56,764 nt of DNA from Blautia sp. (GTDB lineage Bacteria; Bacillota; Clostridia; Lachnospirales; Lachnospiraceae), in assembly GCA_023663685.1 (NCBI GenBank), contig JAMPHB010000008.1:1-56764 (forward strand). Reading direction: 5' to 3'. The notes under the pieces are model-generated. The model had not been told where the DNA came from, did no database searches, and worked only from the letters and a program-made list of their open reading frames with translations. Shown one piece after another: positions 34,565 to 43,817 of the stretch. Each line of letters starts with the position of its first letter. The stretch's first letter is position 1. The position numbers and the translations under genes are program-made.

Positions 34565-35437
34565 TCATTCCTGCAGTCTGCGAATTCCATCAATCAGCTC
34601 CAGCAAATGCAGCTCAAAATTTACGCCGTCATTGCGGTCGGCGGAATCCTTCATGGTGTCCTCGATGCTGTGGCTGAGAAAGCGCGTGGCCAGCTCCGCC
34701 GCATCCGCTGTAGGCATACCCTGCGTGCGGCAGCCGCACATCACAGAAGAGAATAAATCTCCGGTGCCGGAAAAGTTGCAATCGAAAAAATGTGCCTGAC
34801 AGAGCTTTGCACCGTCCGGGGTGAGGGAGAGATTGTAGATCAGAGGCTGCTCCTGTCTGCGGCATTTAATCCCGGTGATAACCACATCCTGCGGCACAGC
34901 CGCCATGGAACGGAGGATTTCGGCGGCGCTTTTCGCAAGGGCAAGAGTCTGCTCTGCGCCTTTGCATCCACGAATCCTTTCGATTGGAATGTCCGCCAGC
35001 AGGCAGGCCTCTGTGAGATTCGGCGTAATCAGATCCGCCTGCCGGGAGAGTTCCTTCATACCGGCAAGCAGTCCGTCTGAGTACATAGTGTAAACCCTGC
35101 CGTCGTCTCCCATCACAGGATCTACGAGGAGAAGCGTGCCGTTTTCCCGGAAATGGGCAAGGAAATCCAGCACATGGCCAATCTGCCCGGAGCCGGTCAG
35201 AAAGCCGGTGTAGATGGAATCAAAATGTGCGCCGTTTTGTTCCCAGACGCTAGTGTAGCGGGGGAGCATATCTGTCAGGTCGGTGCAGTAGTAATGGGGA
35301 TATCCGGTTTGTCCGGTGAGAACGGCAGTAGCCAGCGGACAGCACTGTACGCCGAGGGCAGACAGTACTGGCAGCGCGGCTGTAAGAGAACATTTCCCGA
35401 AGCCGGACAGATCGTTGATAACCGCTGCTTTTTTCAT
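34565..35437 (-). CDS. Pyridoxamine/pyridoxal kinase family protein
   Basis: 290 residues, ribokinase superfamily. The start KKAAVINDLSGFGKCSLTAA, the TGQTGYPHYYCTDLT segment, VDPVMGDDGRVYTMY and the anion-hole GTGDLFSSVMCG near residue 225 match Clostridia pyridoxamine kinases, which phosphorylate B6 vitamers toward PLP. The open frame runs to 35500, but the ATG at 35437 follows GGAGG. First gene of the minus operon, divergent from the CarD gene. PLP is the cofactor for both NifS and CysK encoded just upstream. Confidence 0.9.
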   Translation of the reverse strand: MKKAAVINDLSGFGKCSLTAALPVLSALGVQCCPLATAVLTGQTGYPHYYCTDLTDMLPRYTSVWEQNGAHFDSIYTGFLTGSGQIGHVLDFLAHFRENGTLLLVDPVMGDDGRVYTMYSDGLLAGMKELSRQADLITPNLTEACLLADIPIERIRGCKGAEQTLALAKSAAEILRSMAAVPQDVVITGIKCRRQEQPLIYNLSLTPDGAKLCQAHFFDCNFSGTGDLFSSVMCGCRTQGMPTADAAELATRFLSHSIEDTMKDSADRNDGVNFELHLLELIDGIRRLQE

Positions 35438-35542
35438 GGAACAGACCTCCTTCCCGTTTTTAACTATTATATCCCGAACTGACATTATGTACATATCCAA
35501 AATGATACAAAATTATATGACCAGATGAATGTAAAGTATTTT

Positions 35543-35571
35543 TTGAAAAATGCGGATAAATATGATACAAT
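35543..35571 (+). promoter_or_regulatory. Promoter of the CarD gene group
   Basis: TTGAAA (35543-35548), exact 17-nt spacer, TACAAT (35566-35571), 60 nt before the ATG. Confidence 0.7.
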
Positions 35572-35631
35572 ATGGACAAAGTGCGTACCTTGCACAGAAT
35601 ATAAGGAAATGTCCGATAGACGGGGGAAAGC

Positions 35632-35922
35632 ATGTTTGAGAAAAAGCAGGTGATTTACAGCGAGACGCAGGGTGTATGCCGTGTAGATAATATCGTCTCC
35701 CTCTCCGCCGCGCGGGGAGAGCCGGGAGTACCCTACTATGTGCTGCGCTCGGTGTTTGACAGGGAGAAGGTGGCATACATTCCGGTGGACAACCATCAGG
35801 TCATGCTGCGGGAGCTCTTTAGCGAGGAGGAAGCCCGGGCACTGGAGCAGGACAGCGAGGCGCTCGCGAAGGACGAGAGGCTTAAGGAAGCCGTAGATTA
35901 TGTGTTACATAAGGAGGATTGA
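35632..35922 (+). CDS. CarD family protein (short, RNA polymerase-interacting)
   Basis: 96 residues; it contains mostly the CarD/TRCF RNA-polymerase-interacting domain: FEKKQVIYSETQGVCRVDNI at the start, then PYYVLRSVFDREKVAYIPVD, and a short helical tail. Full CarD proteins are about 150-160 residues, so the DNA-binding helical domain is largely missing. It may bind the beta subunit of RNA polymerase and tune initiation. Its stop lies two bases before the next start, so it is co-translated with an Arg-rich protein. Confidence 0.85.
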   Translation: MFEKKQVIYSETQGVCRVDNIVSLSAARGEPGVPYYVLRSVFDREKVAYIPVDNHQVMLRELFSEEEARALEQDSEALAKDERLKEAVDYVLHKED

Positions 35923-35924
35923 CG

Positions 35925-36470
35925 ATGGCGCAGCAGCAGGCGATACATAAGTTTGTATTGGGAAGCAAAGAAGTAGAGGGAAAAGAGGCCGAGTTCGGCT
36001 ACGACAAGGGCTGGTACAGTATCACAAATATCGTGGGCGAGGAGCGGGAGGTCATCTACCGCTCGAGAAACGCGCAGGAGGCTTATGCAAAGTGGAATGT
36101 GTACATAGGCAGGAAAAAGGAGCGTCCCGTGCAGGAGGAGCGCCGCAGGGGCGAGCCGGGAGAGGGAAATGAGCGCAGGAGCGAACGCGGCGAGCGCCCG
36201 GCCAGAAGCAGCCGTGAGGGCTGGGAGAGCCGCAGGGAGCAGAACCACAGGAGCCCGCAGGGAAGCCGGGACAACAACGGGGAGAACCGTGGGGAGAACC
36301 GTGGGGACAGAAATTACAGAGATCGCAGCAAAAGCCGTCCGGGCCGGGATAATGCGCGGGGAGAGCGCCGGGAGCGGGAGGTGCCGGGCAACCGGGAGGT
36401 TCGCCGTGACAGACGCCGCAACCGGGGCGACAGAAGCCGCCGTGACCGCGAATACACCGAGCAGGAGTAG
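35925..36470 (+). CDS. Arg-rich protein with disordered repetitive tail (unknown)
   Basis: 181 residues. The first 65 form a compact-looking domain (IHKFVLGSKEVEGKEAEFGY, DKGWYSITNIVGEEREVIYR); the remaining 115 are low complexity, rich in Arg, Glu, Gly, Asn and Ser with short repeats such as GENRGENRGDRN and RRDRRRNRGDRSRRD. Such RG/RE-rich tails bind RNA in eukaryotes; in bacteria similar tails occur on RNA helicases and RNase partners. The gene overlaps no neighbour but lies between CarD and rhomboid in one tight run. AAGGAGGATTGACG precedes the ATG. No family recognised. Confidence 0.75.
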   Translation: MAQQQAIHKFVLGSKEVEGKEAEFGYDKGWYSITNIVGEEREVIYRSRNAQEAYAKWNVYIGRKKERPVQEERRRGEPGEGNERRSERGERPARSSREGWESRREQNHRSPQGSRDNNGENRGENRGDRNYRDRSKSRPGRDNARGERREREVPGNREVRRDRRRNRGDRSRRDREYTEQE

Positions 36471-36473
36471 GCG

Positions 36474-37082
36474 ATGAGGGAAAATAAACCTTATGTCACC
36501 TATCTGTTTTTGGCTCTCAATATTATCGTGTTTTTTGTGCTGGAAAAAATGGGCAGCACAGAATATGATATGGATTTTATGATTAGGATGGGCGCTGTCT
36601 GGCCGGAGAATATCAGGGAGAATGGGGAATACTGGCGGCTTTTGACGGCAGCCTTTCTGCACTTTGGTTTCGAACATCTCCTCAACAATATGCTGCTTCT
36701 CTTCTGTGCAGGACCGATTCTTGAGAGGGCGATGGGACATGTCCGGTATTTCATTCTCTATCTCTGTGCCGCAGTCGGAGGCTGCAGCCTGAGCTATCTG
36801 TACATGCTCCGCACTGAGGACTATGCCGTGTCGGCGGGAGCCTCCGGCGCCATCTTCGGCGTGATTGCCGGGCTGCTGTGGGTCGTGGTGCAGAACCGGG
36901 GACATTATGAGACGCTGACAGACTGGGGAATTCTTTTTATGATCGTACTCAGCCTGTACATTGGAATCACTTCCGCAGGAGTGGATAACTGGGGGCATAT
37001 TGGAGGGCTGCTGACGGGCTCCCTGCTCAGCGTCATTCTATATAGGAAAAAACCGAAAGGAGTAGAAGGATATGAAAATTAA
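36474..37082 (+). CDS. Rhomboid family intramembrane serine protease
   Basis: 202 residues with six membrane helices. The nucleophile motif is SAGASGAIFG (Ser in GASG), the partner His is in WGHIGGLLTG, and the HFGFEHLLNNM segment with its His/Asn is also conserved. It cleaves membrane proteins inside the bilayer. Three bases after the Arg-rich gene; its stop lies inside the next gene (11-nt overlap). Substrates unknown. Confidence 0.93.
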   Translation: MRENKPYVTYLFLALNIIVFFVLEKMGSTEYDMDFMIRMGAVWPENIRENGEYWRLLTAAFLHFGFEHLLNNMLLLFCAGPILERAMGHVRYFILYLCAAVGGCSLSYLYMLRTEDYAVSAGASGAIFGVIAGLLWVVVQNRGHYETLTDWGILFMIVLSLYIGITSAGVDNWGHIGGLLTGSLLSVILYRKKPKGVEGYEN

Positions 37083-38061
37083 CGTATACTATGGCGGCCG
37101 GGGTCTGCTGGATGACCCTACGCTGTATGTTTTGAATAAAATGGAGGGTGTGCTGCGGGAGCTCCGGGTCGATGTGGAGCGTATCAATATCTACGAGCAC
37201 AAAAATGAGATCGCGACGCTGCCCCAGACCTTCAAGGAGGTGGACGGCATCATACTGGCGACCACCGTGGAATGGCTGGGAATCGGCGGCTACATGCAGC
37301 AGTTTCTGGACGCCTGCTGGCTCTACGGCAATAAGGAAAAGATTCACTCTACCTATATGCAGCCCATTGTCATGTCCACCACCTACGGAGAGAGGGAGGG
37401 GGAACTGGCGCTGGAAAATGCCTGGGAGTTTCTGGGCGGCCTGCCCTGCGAAGGTCTCTGTGGCTATGTGGAGGATCTGGTGTCTTTTGAGATGAGCCAG
37501 GACTACAATGTGATTATTGAAAAAAAGGCGGAGAATCTCTACCGGACGATATCGCAGAAAATCAAGAGCCTGCCCACCAGCAATCAGGCAGTGAAGCAGA
37601 GTGTGCTGCGGACGCAGCAGCTGAACCTGACGCCGCAGGAGAGCGAGCAGCTTTCGAAATATGTGTCGGACGATACCTATGTAAAAAAACAGAAGGAGGA
37701 TATCGAGGAGCTGGCGACCATGTTCAAGGACATGATGGAAAAGACCGCGCCTGAGGAGGGAAGTCCCTACATTCAGGAGCTGGAGTCCCACTTTATTCCG
37801 ACAGAGGATTTCAGCGCCAGCTATTCCTTCCTTATAGAAGATATGAAAACACCGCTGTATGTGTCTGTGGAGAATGATGAGCTGACAATTCGCTATGCCG
37901 AGGAGGAAAATGTGGATGTGATTGCAAAGCTCAGCAGGGATGTGCTGCAGTCCATCGTGGACGGGCGCATGACCTTCCAGCGGGCCTTTATGACAGGGGA
38001 CATGACGGCGAAGGGGAACTTTAAGACGCTGCGGATGCTGGATCAGGTTTTCAATTTTTAA
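37072..38061 (+). CDS. Flavodoxin-like domain fused to SCP2 sterol-binding-like domain
   Basis: 329 residues. Residues 1-170 look like an NADPH-dependent FMN reductase/flavodoxin fold (MKINVYYGGRGLLDDPTLYV, VDGIILATTVEWLGIGGYMQ); the central part is helical; residues about 240-329 end in an SCP2-type lipid-binding domain (LYVSVENDELTIRYAEEENV, FQRAFMTGDMTAKGNFKTLR). Reaction unknown; it may be a lipid-linked reductase. It overlaps the rhomboid gene by 11 nt, so the two are translationally coupled. Family calls are moderate. Confidence 0.75.
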   Translation: MKINVYYGGRGLLDDPTLYVLNKMEGVLRELRVDVERINIYEHKNEIATLPQTFKEVDGIILATTVEWLGIGGYMQQFLDACWLYGNKEKIHSTYMQPIVMSTTYGEREGELALENAWEFLGGLPCEGLCGYVEDLVSFEMSQDYNVIIEKKAENLYRTISQKIKSLPTSNQAVKQSVLRTQQLNLTPQESEQLSKYVSDDTYVKKQKEDIEELATMFKDMMEKTAPEEGSPYIQELESHFIPTEDFSASYSFLIEDMKTPLYVSVENDELTIRYAEEENVDVIAKLSRDVLQSIVDGRMTFQRAFMTGDMTAKGNFKTLRMLDQVFNF

Positions 38062-38085
38062 GCAATAGGAAAGGAGAGGGAGGCA

Positions 38086-38496
38086 ATGAGAGACGACAAT
38101 TGTATTTTTTGTAAGCTGGCAAATGGGGAGATTCCCACAAATACCGTGTATGAGGACGAGGATTTCCGGGTGATTTTGGATGCGGCTCCCGCGGCCAGGG
38201 GACACGCACTGATTTTGCCAAAGGAGCACTATGCGGACATTTACGAGGTGGAGGAAGAGACGCTGGCGAGGGCGGTGAAACTTGCAAAGAGGGTGATTGT
38301 GCATGAGAAGGAGGCGCTGGGCTGCGACGGCTACAATCTGCTGCAGAACAATGGCGAGGCGGCAGGGCAGACCATATTTCATTTCCACATGCACCTGATT
38401 CCCCGTTATGCTGCGGAAGAGAAGCTGCTGATGTGGAAGCCGCGGACGTTTTCGGAGGAGGAGATGAAGGATATTTGCCAGCAGATGCAGATGTGA
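38086..38496 (+). CDS. HIT family nucleotide-binding protein
   Basis: 136 residues. The histidine triad is visible as HFHMHLIPR near residue 103-111; the N-terminal CIFCKLANGEIPTNTVYEDE has the zinc-binding cysteines of the PKCI/HinT branch. By family it is a nucleotide hydrolase or transferase (adenosine phosphoramidase). GGAAAGGAGAGGGAG precedes the ATG, 25 nt after the previous gene. Ends before a strong terminator. Confidence 0.94.
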   Translation: MRDDNCIFCKLANGEIPTNTVYEDEDFRVILDAAPAARGHALILPKEHYADIYEVEEETLARAVKLAKRVIVHEKEALGCDGYNLLQNNGEAAGQTIFHFHMHLIPRYAAEEKLLMWKPRTFSEEEMKDICQQMQM

Positions 38497-38515
38497 GGAA
38501 TATGCTTATCAGTAT

Positions 38516-38555
38516 AAAAGCCTGCGGTACGGGAAATCCCGCGCCGCAGGCTTTT
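38516..38555. terminator. Bidirectional terminator between HIT and murG
   Basis: AAAAGCCTGCGG / CCGCAGGCTTTT, perfect 12-bp stem with an inner CGGG/CCCG stem and A and T runs at both sides; genes on either side converge. Confidence 0.92.
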
Positions 38556-38558
38556 GAT

Positions 38559-39632
38559 TTAACCGGACAGAGACTGGATGAGCTTTAAAATAGTGCCAAT
38601 GGAATCCATCTGTCCGCTCTCGGACATTGCCCGGATATATTGTTCGCGGTTGCGGTAGACCTCCCTCACAGCGGCCAGCAGCGTCTGGTCGCTCAGCGCT
38701 TCCTCCTCCAGCACATAAGAGAATCCCTGTTTTTTGAAGGATTTTGCGTTCAGAATCTGGTCTCCGCGGCTGGATTTGGCAGGGAGGGGAATCAGGATGC
38801 CCGGCTTGTGGAGGGCTAAAAGCTCACAGATCGAATTGGCGCCCGCGCGGGAAATTGCGAGATCCGCGAGGGCGAACATATCCGCAAGCTCCGCTCCGGC
38901 ATATTCAAACTGGGCGTAGCCGATCACCCCGGCAAGCTGGTCGTCCAGATTGCCCTTTCCACAGAGGTGGATAATGTTGAATTCCTCCAGAAGCTCGGGC
39001 AGCACATGGCGCACCGCATCGTTGATGGCCTTTGAGCCGGAGCTTCCCCCTATAATGAGGAGAACAGGTTTTTTGTGGTCAGAGAAGCCGCAGAGTTTTT
39101 CAGCCGCCCCGGCGCTGCCCGAAAACAGCTCCCGGCGAATCGGCGAGCCGGTCAGCACCGCCTTGTCCGCAGGCAGGTATTTCATGGTTTCGGGGAAATT
39201 GCAGCATACCTTTTTCGCACTTTTTATGGCGATGCGGTTGGCAAGTCCCGGCGTAATGTCGGATTCGTGGATAATGGCAGGGATTTTGCAGTGCCTTGCC
39301 GCGAGAACTACCGGAACCGACACAAAGCCGCCCTTGGAGAATACGATGTCCGGCTTTTCCTTTTTTAAAATGGAGATGGCCTGCCCGTATCCTTTTAGTA
39401 CTTTAAAAGGGTCGGAGAAATTTTTCCAGTCAAAATACCGGCGCAGCTTACCGGAGGAGATTCCCCGGTAGGGGATACCCTGCGCTTCAATCAGCCCTTT
39501 CTCCATTCCGCTGTAGGAGCCGATGTATGTAATGTCATAGCCGGCTTCCTTTAATGCCGGCATGAGGGCAATATTTGGCGTCACATGTCCCGCCGTGCCG
39601 CCTCCAGTCATAACGATTTTTTTGTTTCCCAT
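38559..39632 (-). CDS. murG: UDP-GlcNAc--undecaprenyl-PP-MurNAc-pentapeptide GlcNAc transferase
   Basis: 357 residues, the membrane-associated glycosyltransferase that turns lipid I into lipid II in peptidoglycan synthesis. The N-terminal [53 protein letters not shown] and the donor-site [20 protein letters not shown] are all diagnostic. A single gene here, not in a division cluster, with a terminator shared with the HIT gene. GGGAAAGGAAAGGTC precedes the ATG. Confidence 0.96.
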   Translation of the reverse strand: MGNKKIVMTGGGTAGHVTPNIALMPALKEAGYDITYIGSYSGMEKGLIEAQGIPYRGISSGKLRRYFDWKNFSDPFKVLKGYGQAISILKKEKPDIVFSKGGFVSVPVVLAARHCKIPAIIHESDITPGLANRIAIKSAKKVCCNFPETMKYLPADKAVLTGSPIRRELFSGSAGAAEKLCGFSDHKKPVLLIIGGSSGSKAINDAVRHVLPELLEEFNIIHLCGKGNLDDQLAGVIGYAQFEYAGAELADMFALADLAISRAGANSICELLALHKPGILIPLPAKSSRGDQILNAKSFKKQGFSYVLEEEALSDQTLLAAVREVYRNREQYIRAMSESGQMDSIGTILKLIQSLSG

Positions 39633-39740
39633 GACCTTTCCTTTCCCTTTTCTATCTATAAGGTATGTTTTTTATGCCGTTTGTTTCCTATCTAATCTTA
39701 CAACGACCGGAGAAAAAGTCAAGATTTTTGTGAGAATGTA

Positions 39741-39749
39741 TGCTATACT
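39741..39749 (+). promoter_or_regulatory. Extended -10 promoter of the SNF2 helicase gene
   Basis: TGC-TATACT (39741-39749), 53 nt before the ATG at 39803. No clear -35. Confidence 0.5.
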
Positions 39750-39802
39750 GAAACAGAATATATACAGATGAATGCAGAAAGAGAAGAAGGAGCGCTAAAG
39801 CT

Positions 39803-42800
39803 ATGGAATGGAGTTATCTGTTTTCGCAGAACATACTGAGCAGGGGCAGGCAGTATTTTATAAAGGGAAGAGTGACGAATTTGCAGCAGGAGGGGGCAAA
39901 ATATACCGCGGAGGTGATTGGGACGAAGCCCTATTATGTGGAGGCGGCTTTTGCCAGCGGGAAGCGACCGTCCTTAAGCTGTGACTGTCCCTATGCGCAG
40001 GATGGGAAGCGCTGCAAGCATATGGCTGCGCTTCTTTTTGCGGTGGCGGAGAAGTTTGCGCCGTCCCAGACTGATTCAGGGTCAAAGCTTTCGATCAACC
40101 GCCAGATCCATCCCTTTGTGAAGCCGGAGGAGTATTCTTACTTTGATTTCAGCAAAATCACAGATGCCTACCGGATCATGGAAAAGGATTATAAGGCCGC
40201 ACAGAAGCTGATCGAGAGTGGTGCGGTGGCTCTTCGGGATTTTCAAATAGGCTATGTTTCACAGATACATGCGGAGGGCATGGTCGTGGAGGCGGAGGCG
40301 GAATGTAAGCTCACGCCGTCCCGGGGCAGTGTGGGCATTTTATTTGATCATGCGCAGATTCACAAAATGCTGTGCTTTGTGGGAGGCTGCAAGGTTAATT
40401 TTGATAATCGATGGGGGGTATACAGCAGGCCGCAGAAGCTCTGTCCCCATGCGATTGCGTTGCTGTTGCTGGCGCAGGAGCGTATAGAGAGAGAACATCT
40501 TGGGGATGCCACGGATCTGGAGGCGCGCCGTCTACTGAAGGCGTTCCAGAGTGAACGCCGGGCGAATGTGGCAGAGGAAAATCAGGCACTGACGGAACGG
40601 GTCAGGCTGGAGCCAAGGCTGGAGTGGTCACTTTCCATGCTGCAGCTGTCGGTGCGGTGCGGAACCTCAAAGCTGTATGTGGTCAAAAATTTTCCAGAGC
40701 TTGTGGAGGCGGTGGAGAAGCGGGGTACGCTGCCGCAGGGGAAAAGCTCGATGCTGGATTTTGCATTGTGTGAATTTGACAGGGACAGTCTGGAACTGTA
40801 TCAGTTTATCCGCCGGGTAATCCGCGAGGAGGAGGCAAGGGATCGCAACAGCCAGACTGGCAGCAGGTACGCTGCGGGAGGCGACGAGATCGTCAACCGC
40901 ATCGGGCTCTATGGCGGGAGGCTCGACCAGTTTTTCGCCCTTTACTGCGGGCGTGCCATTCCCTTTTCTGATAAGTTTCATGCGGCGAAGAAGGATATGG
41001 TGCTAAAGCTGGAGGAGGGAGCGGTACGGCTCAAAATTACAGTGGATGCAGAGGAGGATGCGGGGGGTATATTTCACGGTGTGAGAGTGACGGGACGGAT
41101 GCCGGAGATTCTTTATGGTCTGGAGCATACTTATCTGTACCGGGAGGACAAGCTGATAAAAATCACCGGAGAGTGCGAGCGCGGGCTGCGGCCGTTGATG
41201 GAGCTTGCGGAGTATACGGGCAGGCTGGACATGGTGATTGGCAGGCGGAATCTGTCGGAATTCTATTACCGTGTGCTTCCGAGACTGTCGGAGTTTGCGG
41301 ACGTCAGTATAGAGAAGAAGCAGGAGATTGAGAGATATCTTCCGCCGGAGGCGGTCTTTGTTTTCTATCTGGACGCCGAGGACGGCAATGTCATCTGCAC
41401 GGCGAAGGTGGTATACGGGGAAGAAGAGTTCGACCTGATCGACTGGCGCATAGCCGATTTGCCGAAGGCGGCTGTCCGTGACGTACAGGAGGAGATTGGG
41501 ACGTTAGAGGTAGTGGAGGCGCTTTTCCCCGAGAGGGACTGGGCGAATAAGAGCTTTCACTGTGGGCAGGATGCGGATGCCGTCTATCATTTCCTGAATA
41601 CCGGACTTTCACAGCTCATGGAGCTGGGGATGGTGGAGACGACCGACCGCTTCCGGCGGCTTAAGATCCGCGACCACGCCAAAGTGACGGTCGGAGTGTC
41701 TGTGCACAGCGATATCATGGATCTGGAAGTGCTTTCCGAGGATTTGACGCAGGAGGAGCTTCTGGATATCTTGTTTCATTATAAAAGAAAGAAAAAATAC
41801 TACCGGCTGCGAAACGGCGATTTTCTGGATCTGGAAAACGAGAGTCTTATGGAGCTGGCCGGAATGATGGAGGCTCTGCGCATCTCTCCGAAGGATTTTG
41901 TCAAAGGCAAGATGCATCTGCCACTCTACCGCGCACTGTATCTGGACAAGATGCTGGAACAGAACGAGGATATTTATGCGGAGCGGGACAAGAATTTTAA
42001 AAAGCTGGTGAAGGAATTCAAGACGGTTAAGGATTCGGATTATGAGCTGCCTGCAGAACTCAAGGACACGATGCGCAATTACCAGAAATACGGATTTCGC
42101 TGGCTGTGTACCCTCCGGGAGAATCATTTCGGGGGCATTCTGGCCGACGATATGGGACTTGGAAAGACGCTGCAGGTGATCTCTGTGCTGCTTTCCGATA
42201 AAGAGAGCGGCGGCGGGGGAACAGCCCTTGTGGTGTGTCCGGCGTCCCTGATATACAACTGGCGGGAGGAATTCCTGCGTTTTGCCCCGGAGCTTACGGT
42301 GGCAGTGCTGGCGGGGAAGAAGGAGGAGCGCATGGCGCTTCTCGGGGGATATGAGAACTGGGACGTGCTGGTGACTTCCTACGACCTTTTAAAGCGGGAT
42401 ATCGACGTTTATGAGGGGAAACATTTTTCTTATCAGATTATTGATGAGGCTCAGTATATCAAAAACCAGACTACGGCGGCGGCGAAGGCGGTCAAGCTGG
42501 TGGACAGCCGGGTGCGCTATGCGCTGACCGGAACGCCCATCGAGAACCGGCTGAGTGAGCTCTGGAGCATTTTTGATTTCCTGATGCCGGGCTTTTTATA
42601 CAGCTATGAGAGTTTCCGAAGGGATTTTGAGGCTCCGATCACTAAAAGTAAGGATGAGCAGGCAACCGTGCAGCTCAGGCGCATGGTGTCGCCCTTTATC
42701 TTAAGGAGACTGAAAAAGGATGTGCTAAAAGATCTCCCGGAAAAGCTGGAGGAAGTGCAGTACGCGCATATGGAGGAGGCACAGCGTCAGGTGTACGACG

Positions 42801-43459
42801 GCCAGGTGGTGCGTATGCGTCAGATGCTGGAGAAGGAGACCGATGAGAATTACCGGAAAAATAAGCTGCAGGTACTGGCGGAGCTTACAAGGCTTCGGCA
42901 GATCTGCTGTGACCCGTCGCTTTTGTTCGAGGATTACACGGGGGAATCTGCGAAACGGCTGGCGTGTCTGGAGCTGATTGAGAGCGCCATGGAGGGCGGG
43001 CACAAGATGCTCGTGTTCTCCCAGTTCACTACCATGCTGGAGCTGCTGGAGCAGGATTTGAAGCAGAAAGGCATTGCATTTTACAAGATTACCGGCGTTA
43101 CCTCGAAGGAGGAGCGGATTCATCTGGTCAAGGCATTCAATGGGGACGAGACGCCGGTGTTTTTGATTTCCCTAAAGGCGGGGGGAACGGGACTGAATCT
43201 GACCGGGGCGGACATTGTGATCCACTATGACCCGTGGTGGAATCAGGCGGTGCAGAACCAGGCCACGGACCGGGCGCACAGAATTGGGCAGGAAAAGGTC
43301 GTGTCGGTGTACCGGCTGATCGTGAAGGATTCCATCGAGGAGAAGATTCTTAAGATGCAGGAGGGCAAGGCGAATCTTGCAGACGAGATTTTAAGCGGCG
43401 AGATGGGAGGTCTTGCGGCGCTGAGCAGGGAAGAGCTGATGGAGCTGCTGGCGGTGTGA
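39803..43459 (+). CDS. SWIM zinc finger / SNF2-family helicase
   Basis: 1218 residues. The N-terminus has a SWIM zinc finger (CDCPYAQDGKRCKHMAALLF near residues 54-73); the middle (to about 720) is the 'SNF2 helicase-associated' region; the SNF2/helicase core follows: Walker A ILADDMGLGKTLQVI, DEAQ box (IIDEAQYIKN), and motif V-VI SLKAGGTGLNLTGADIVIHY then QATDRAHRIGQ. It is an ATP-driven DNA translocase, often near defence genes or repair. The last 40 codons have a second, decayed copy at 44774, after an inserted gene pair. Full length and intact. Confidence 0.94.
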   Translation: MEWSYLFSQNILSRGRQYFIKGRVTNLQQEGAKYTAEVIGTKPYYVEAAFASGKRPSLSCDCPYAQDGKRCKHMAALLFAVAEKFAPSQTDSGSKLSINRQIHPFVKPEEYSYFDFSKITDAYRIMEKDYKAAQKLIESGAVALRDFQIGYVSQIHAEGMVVEAEAECKLTPSRGSVGILFDHAQIHKMLCFVGGCKVNFDNRWGVYSRPQKLCPHAIALLLLAQERIEREHLGDATDLEARRLLKAFQSERRANVAEENQALTERVRLEPRLEWSLSMLQLSVRCGTSKLYVVKNFPELVEAVEKRGTLPQGKSSMLDFALCEFDRDSLELYQFIRRVIREEEARDRNSQTGSRYAAGGDEIVNRIGLYGGRLDQFFALYCGRAIPFSDKFHAAKKDMVLKLEEGAVRLKITVDAEEDAGGIFHGVRVTGRMPEILYGLEHTYLYREDKLIKITGECERGLRPLMELAEYTGRLDMVIGRRNLSEFYYRVLPRLSEFADVSIEKKQEIERYLPPEAVFVFYLDAEDGNVICTAKVVYGEEEFDLIDWRIADLPKAAVRDVQEEIGTLEVVEALFPERDWANKSFHCGQDADAVYHFLNTGLSQLMELGMVETTDRFRRLKIRDHAKVTVGVSVHSDIMDLEVLSEDLTQEELLDILFHYKRKKKYYRLRNGDFLDLENESLMELAGMMEALRISPKDFVKGKMHLPLYRALYLDKMLEQNEDIYAERDKNFKKLVKEFKTVKDSDYELPAELKDTMRNYQKYGFRWLCTLRENHFGGILADDMGLGKTLQVISVLLSDKESGGGGTALVVCPASLIYNWREEFLRFAPELTVAVLAGKKEERMALLGGYENWDVLVTSYDLLKRDIDVYEGKHFSYQIIDEAQYIKNQTTAAAKAVKLVDSRVRYALTGTPIENRLSELWSIFDFLMPGFLYSYESFRRDFEAPITKSKDEQATVQLRRMVSPFILRRLKKDVLKDLPEKLEEVQYAHMEEAQRQVYDGQVVRMRQMLEKETDENYRKNKLQVLAELTRLRQICCDPSLLFEDYTGESAKRLACLELIESAMEGGHKMLVFSQFTTMLELLEQDLKQKGIAFYKITGVTSKEERIHLVKAFNGDETPVFLISLKAGGTGLNLTGADIVIHYDPWWNQAVQNQATDRAHRIGQEKVVSVYRLIVKDSIEEKILKMQEGKANLADEILSGEMGGLAALSREELMELLAV
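43339..43374 (+). repeat. 36-bp direct repeat, left copy (inside helicase 3' end)
   Basis: Starts GGAGAAGATTCTTAAGATGC and continues CAGGAGGGCAAGGCGAA. It matches 44774-44809 at 34 of 36 positions. Lies 85 bp before the helicase stop. Confidence 0.8.
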
Positions 43460-43507
43460 GGAAGCCTTGTTTTTGACGGAAAATTGGCGAAAATTCAACA
43501 TCTTATA

Positions 43508-43536
43508 TTGTGTTTTCGCATATTCTAATATATAAT
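43508..43536 (+). promoter_or_regulatory. Promoter of the ImmA/IrrE module
   Basis: TTGTGT (43508-43513), exact 17-nt spacer, TATAAT (43531-43536), 50 nt before the first ATG of the module. Confidence 0.6.
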
Positions 43537-43585
43537 ATAAATCACTTCATTTACGAAAACATGGCGGAAAGGAAAAAGAGAAGGT

Positions 43586-43816
43586 ATGAAAAGAAAGCAG
43601 ATAAAGGCACTTATTGAGCTCTCCGGCACCTATGAGGAGGCGAATCAGATAATAGAGACTTATGCGGTATTGTCGGATAAGTCAAACTATTCCCAGAAAA
43701 TAGCTTTTCTTTCTGGCATGTTCGACTGTGAAATTGTTGGCAGGAATGTTGAAAGTGAGGAGGCGGATTACAAGGCACTTCTTACTTCTATTATAGAACA
43801 GAAATGGAAAAATTAA
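43586..43816 (+). CDS. Small protein of unknown function (76 aa), partner of the ImmA/IrrE-type protein
   Basis: 76 residues, soluble, mainly helical: MKRKQIKALIELSGTYEEAN, then a Ser/Phe-rich centre and a charged end (SEEADYKALLTSIIEQKWKN). No helix-turn-helix can be made out, unlike the usual XRE partner of ImmA/IrrE proteins. The gene starts 50 nt after a good promoter and ends one base before the next start. Base composition is clearly more AT-rich than the flanking genes. I do not recognise a family. Confidence 0.7.
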   Translation: MKRKQIKALIELSGTYEEANQIIETYAVLSDKSNYSQKIAFLSGMFDCEIVGRNVESEEADYKALLTSIIEQKWKN

Positions 43817-43817
43817 T

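Noticed and set aside
35898-36998. Minus-strand open frame of 366 codons
   Set aside because: Antisense to the Arg-rich and rhomboid genes; its Ala/Pro-rich text reflects the repeats on the other strand.
37033-38394. Long minus-strand open frame (453 codons)
   Set aside because: Antisense to the rhomboid, SCP2 and HIT genes, which have clear domains and ribosome sites; composition is typical of a shadow frame.
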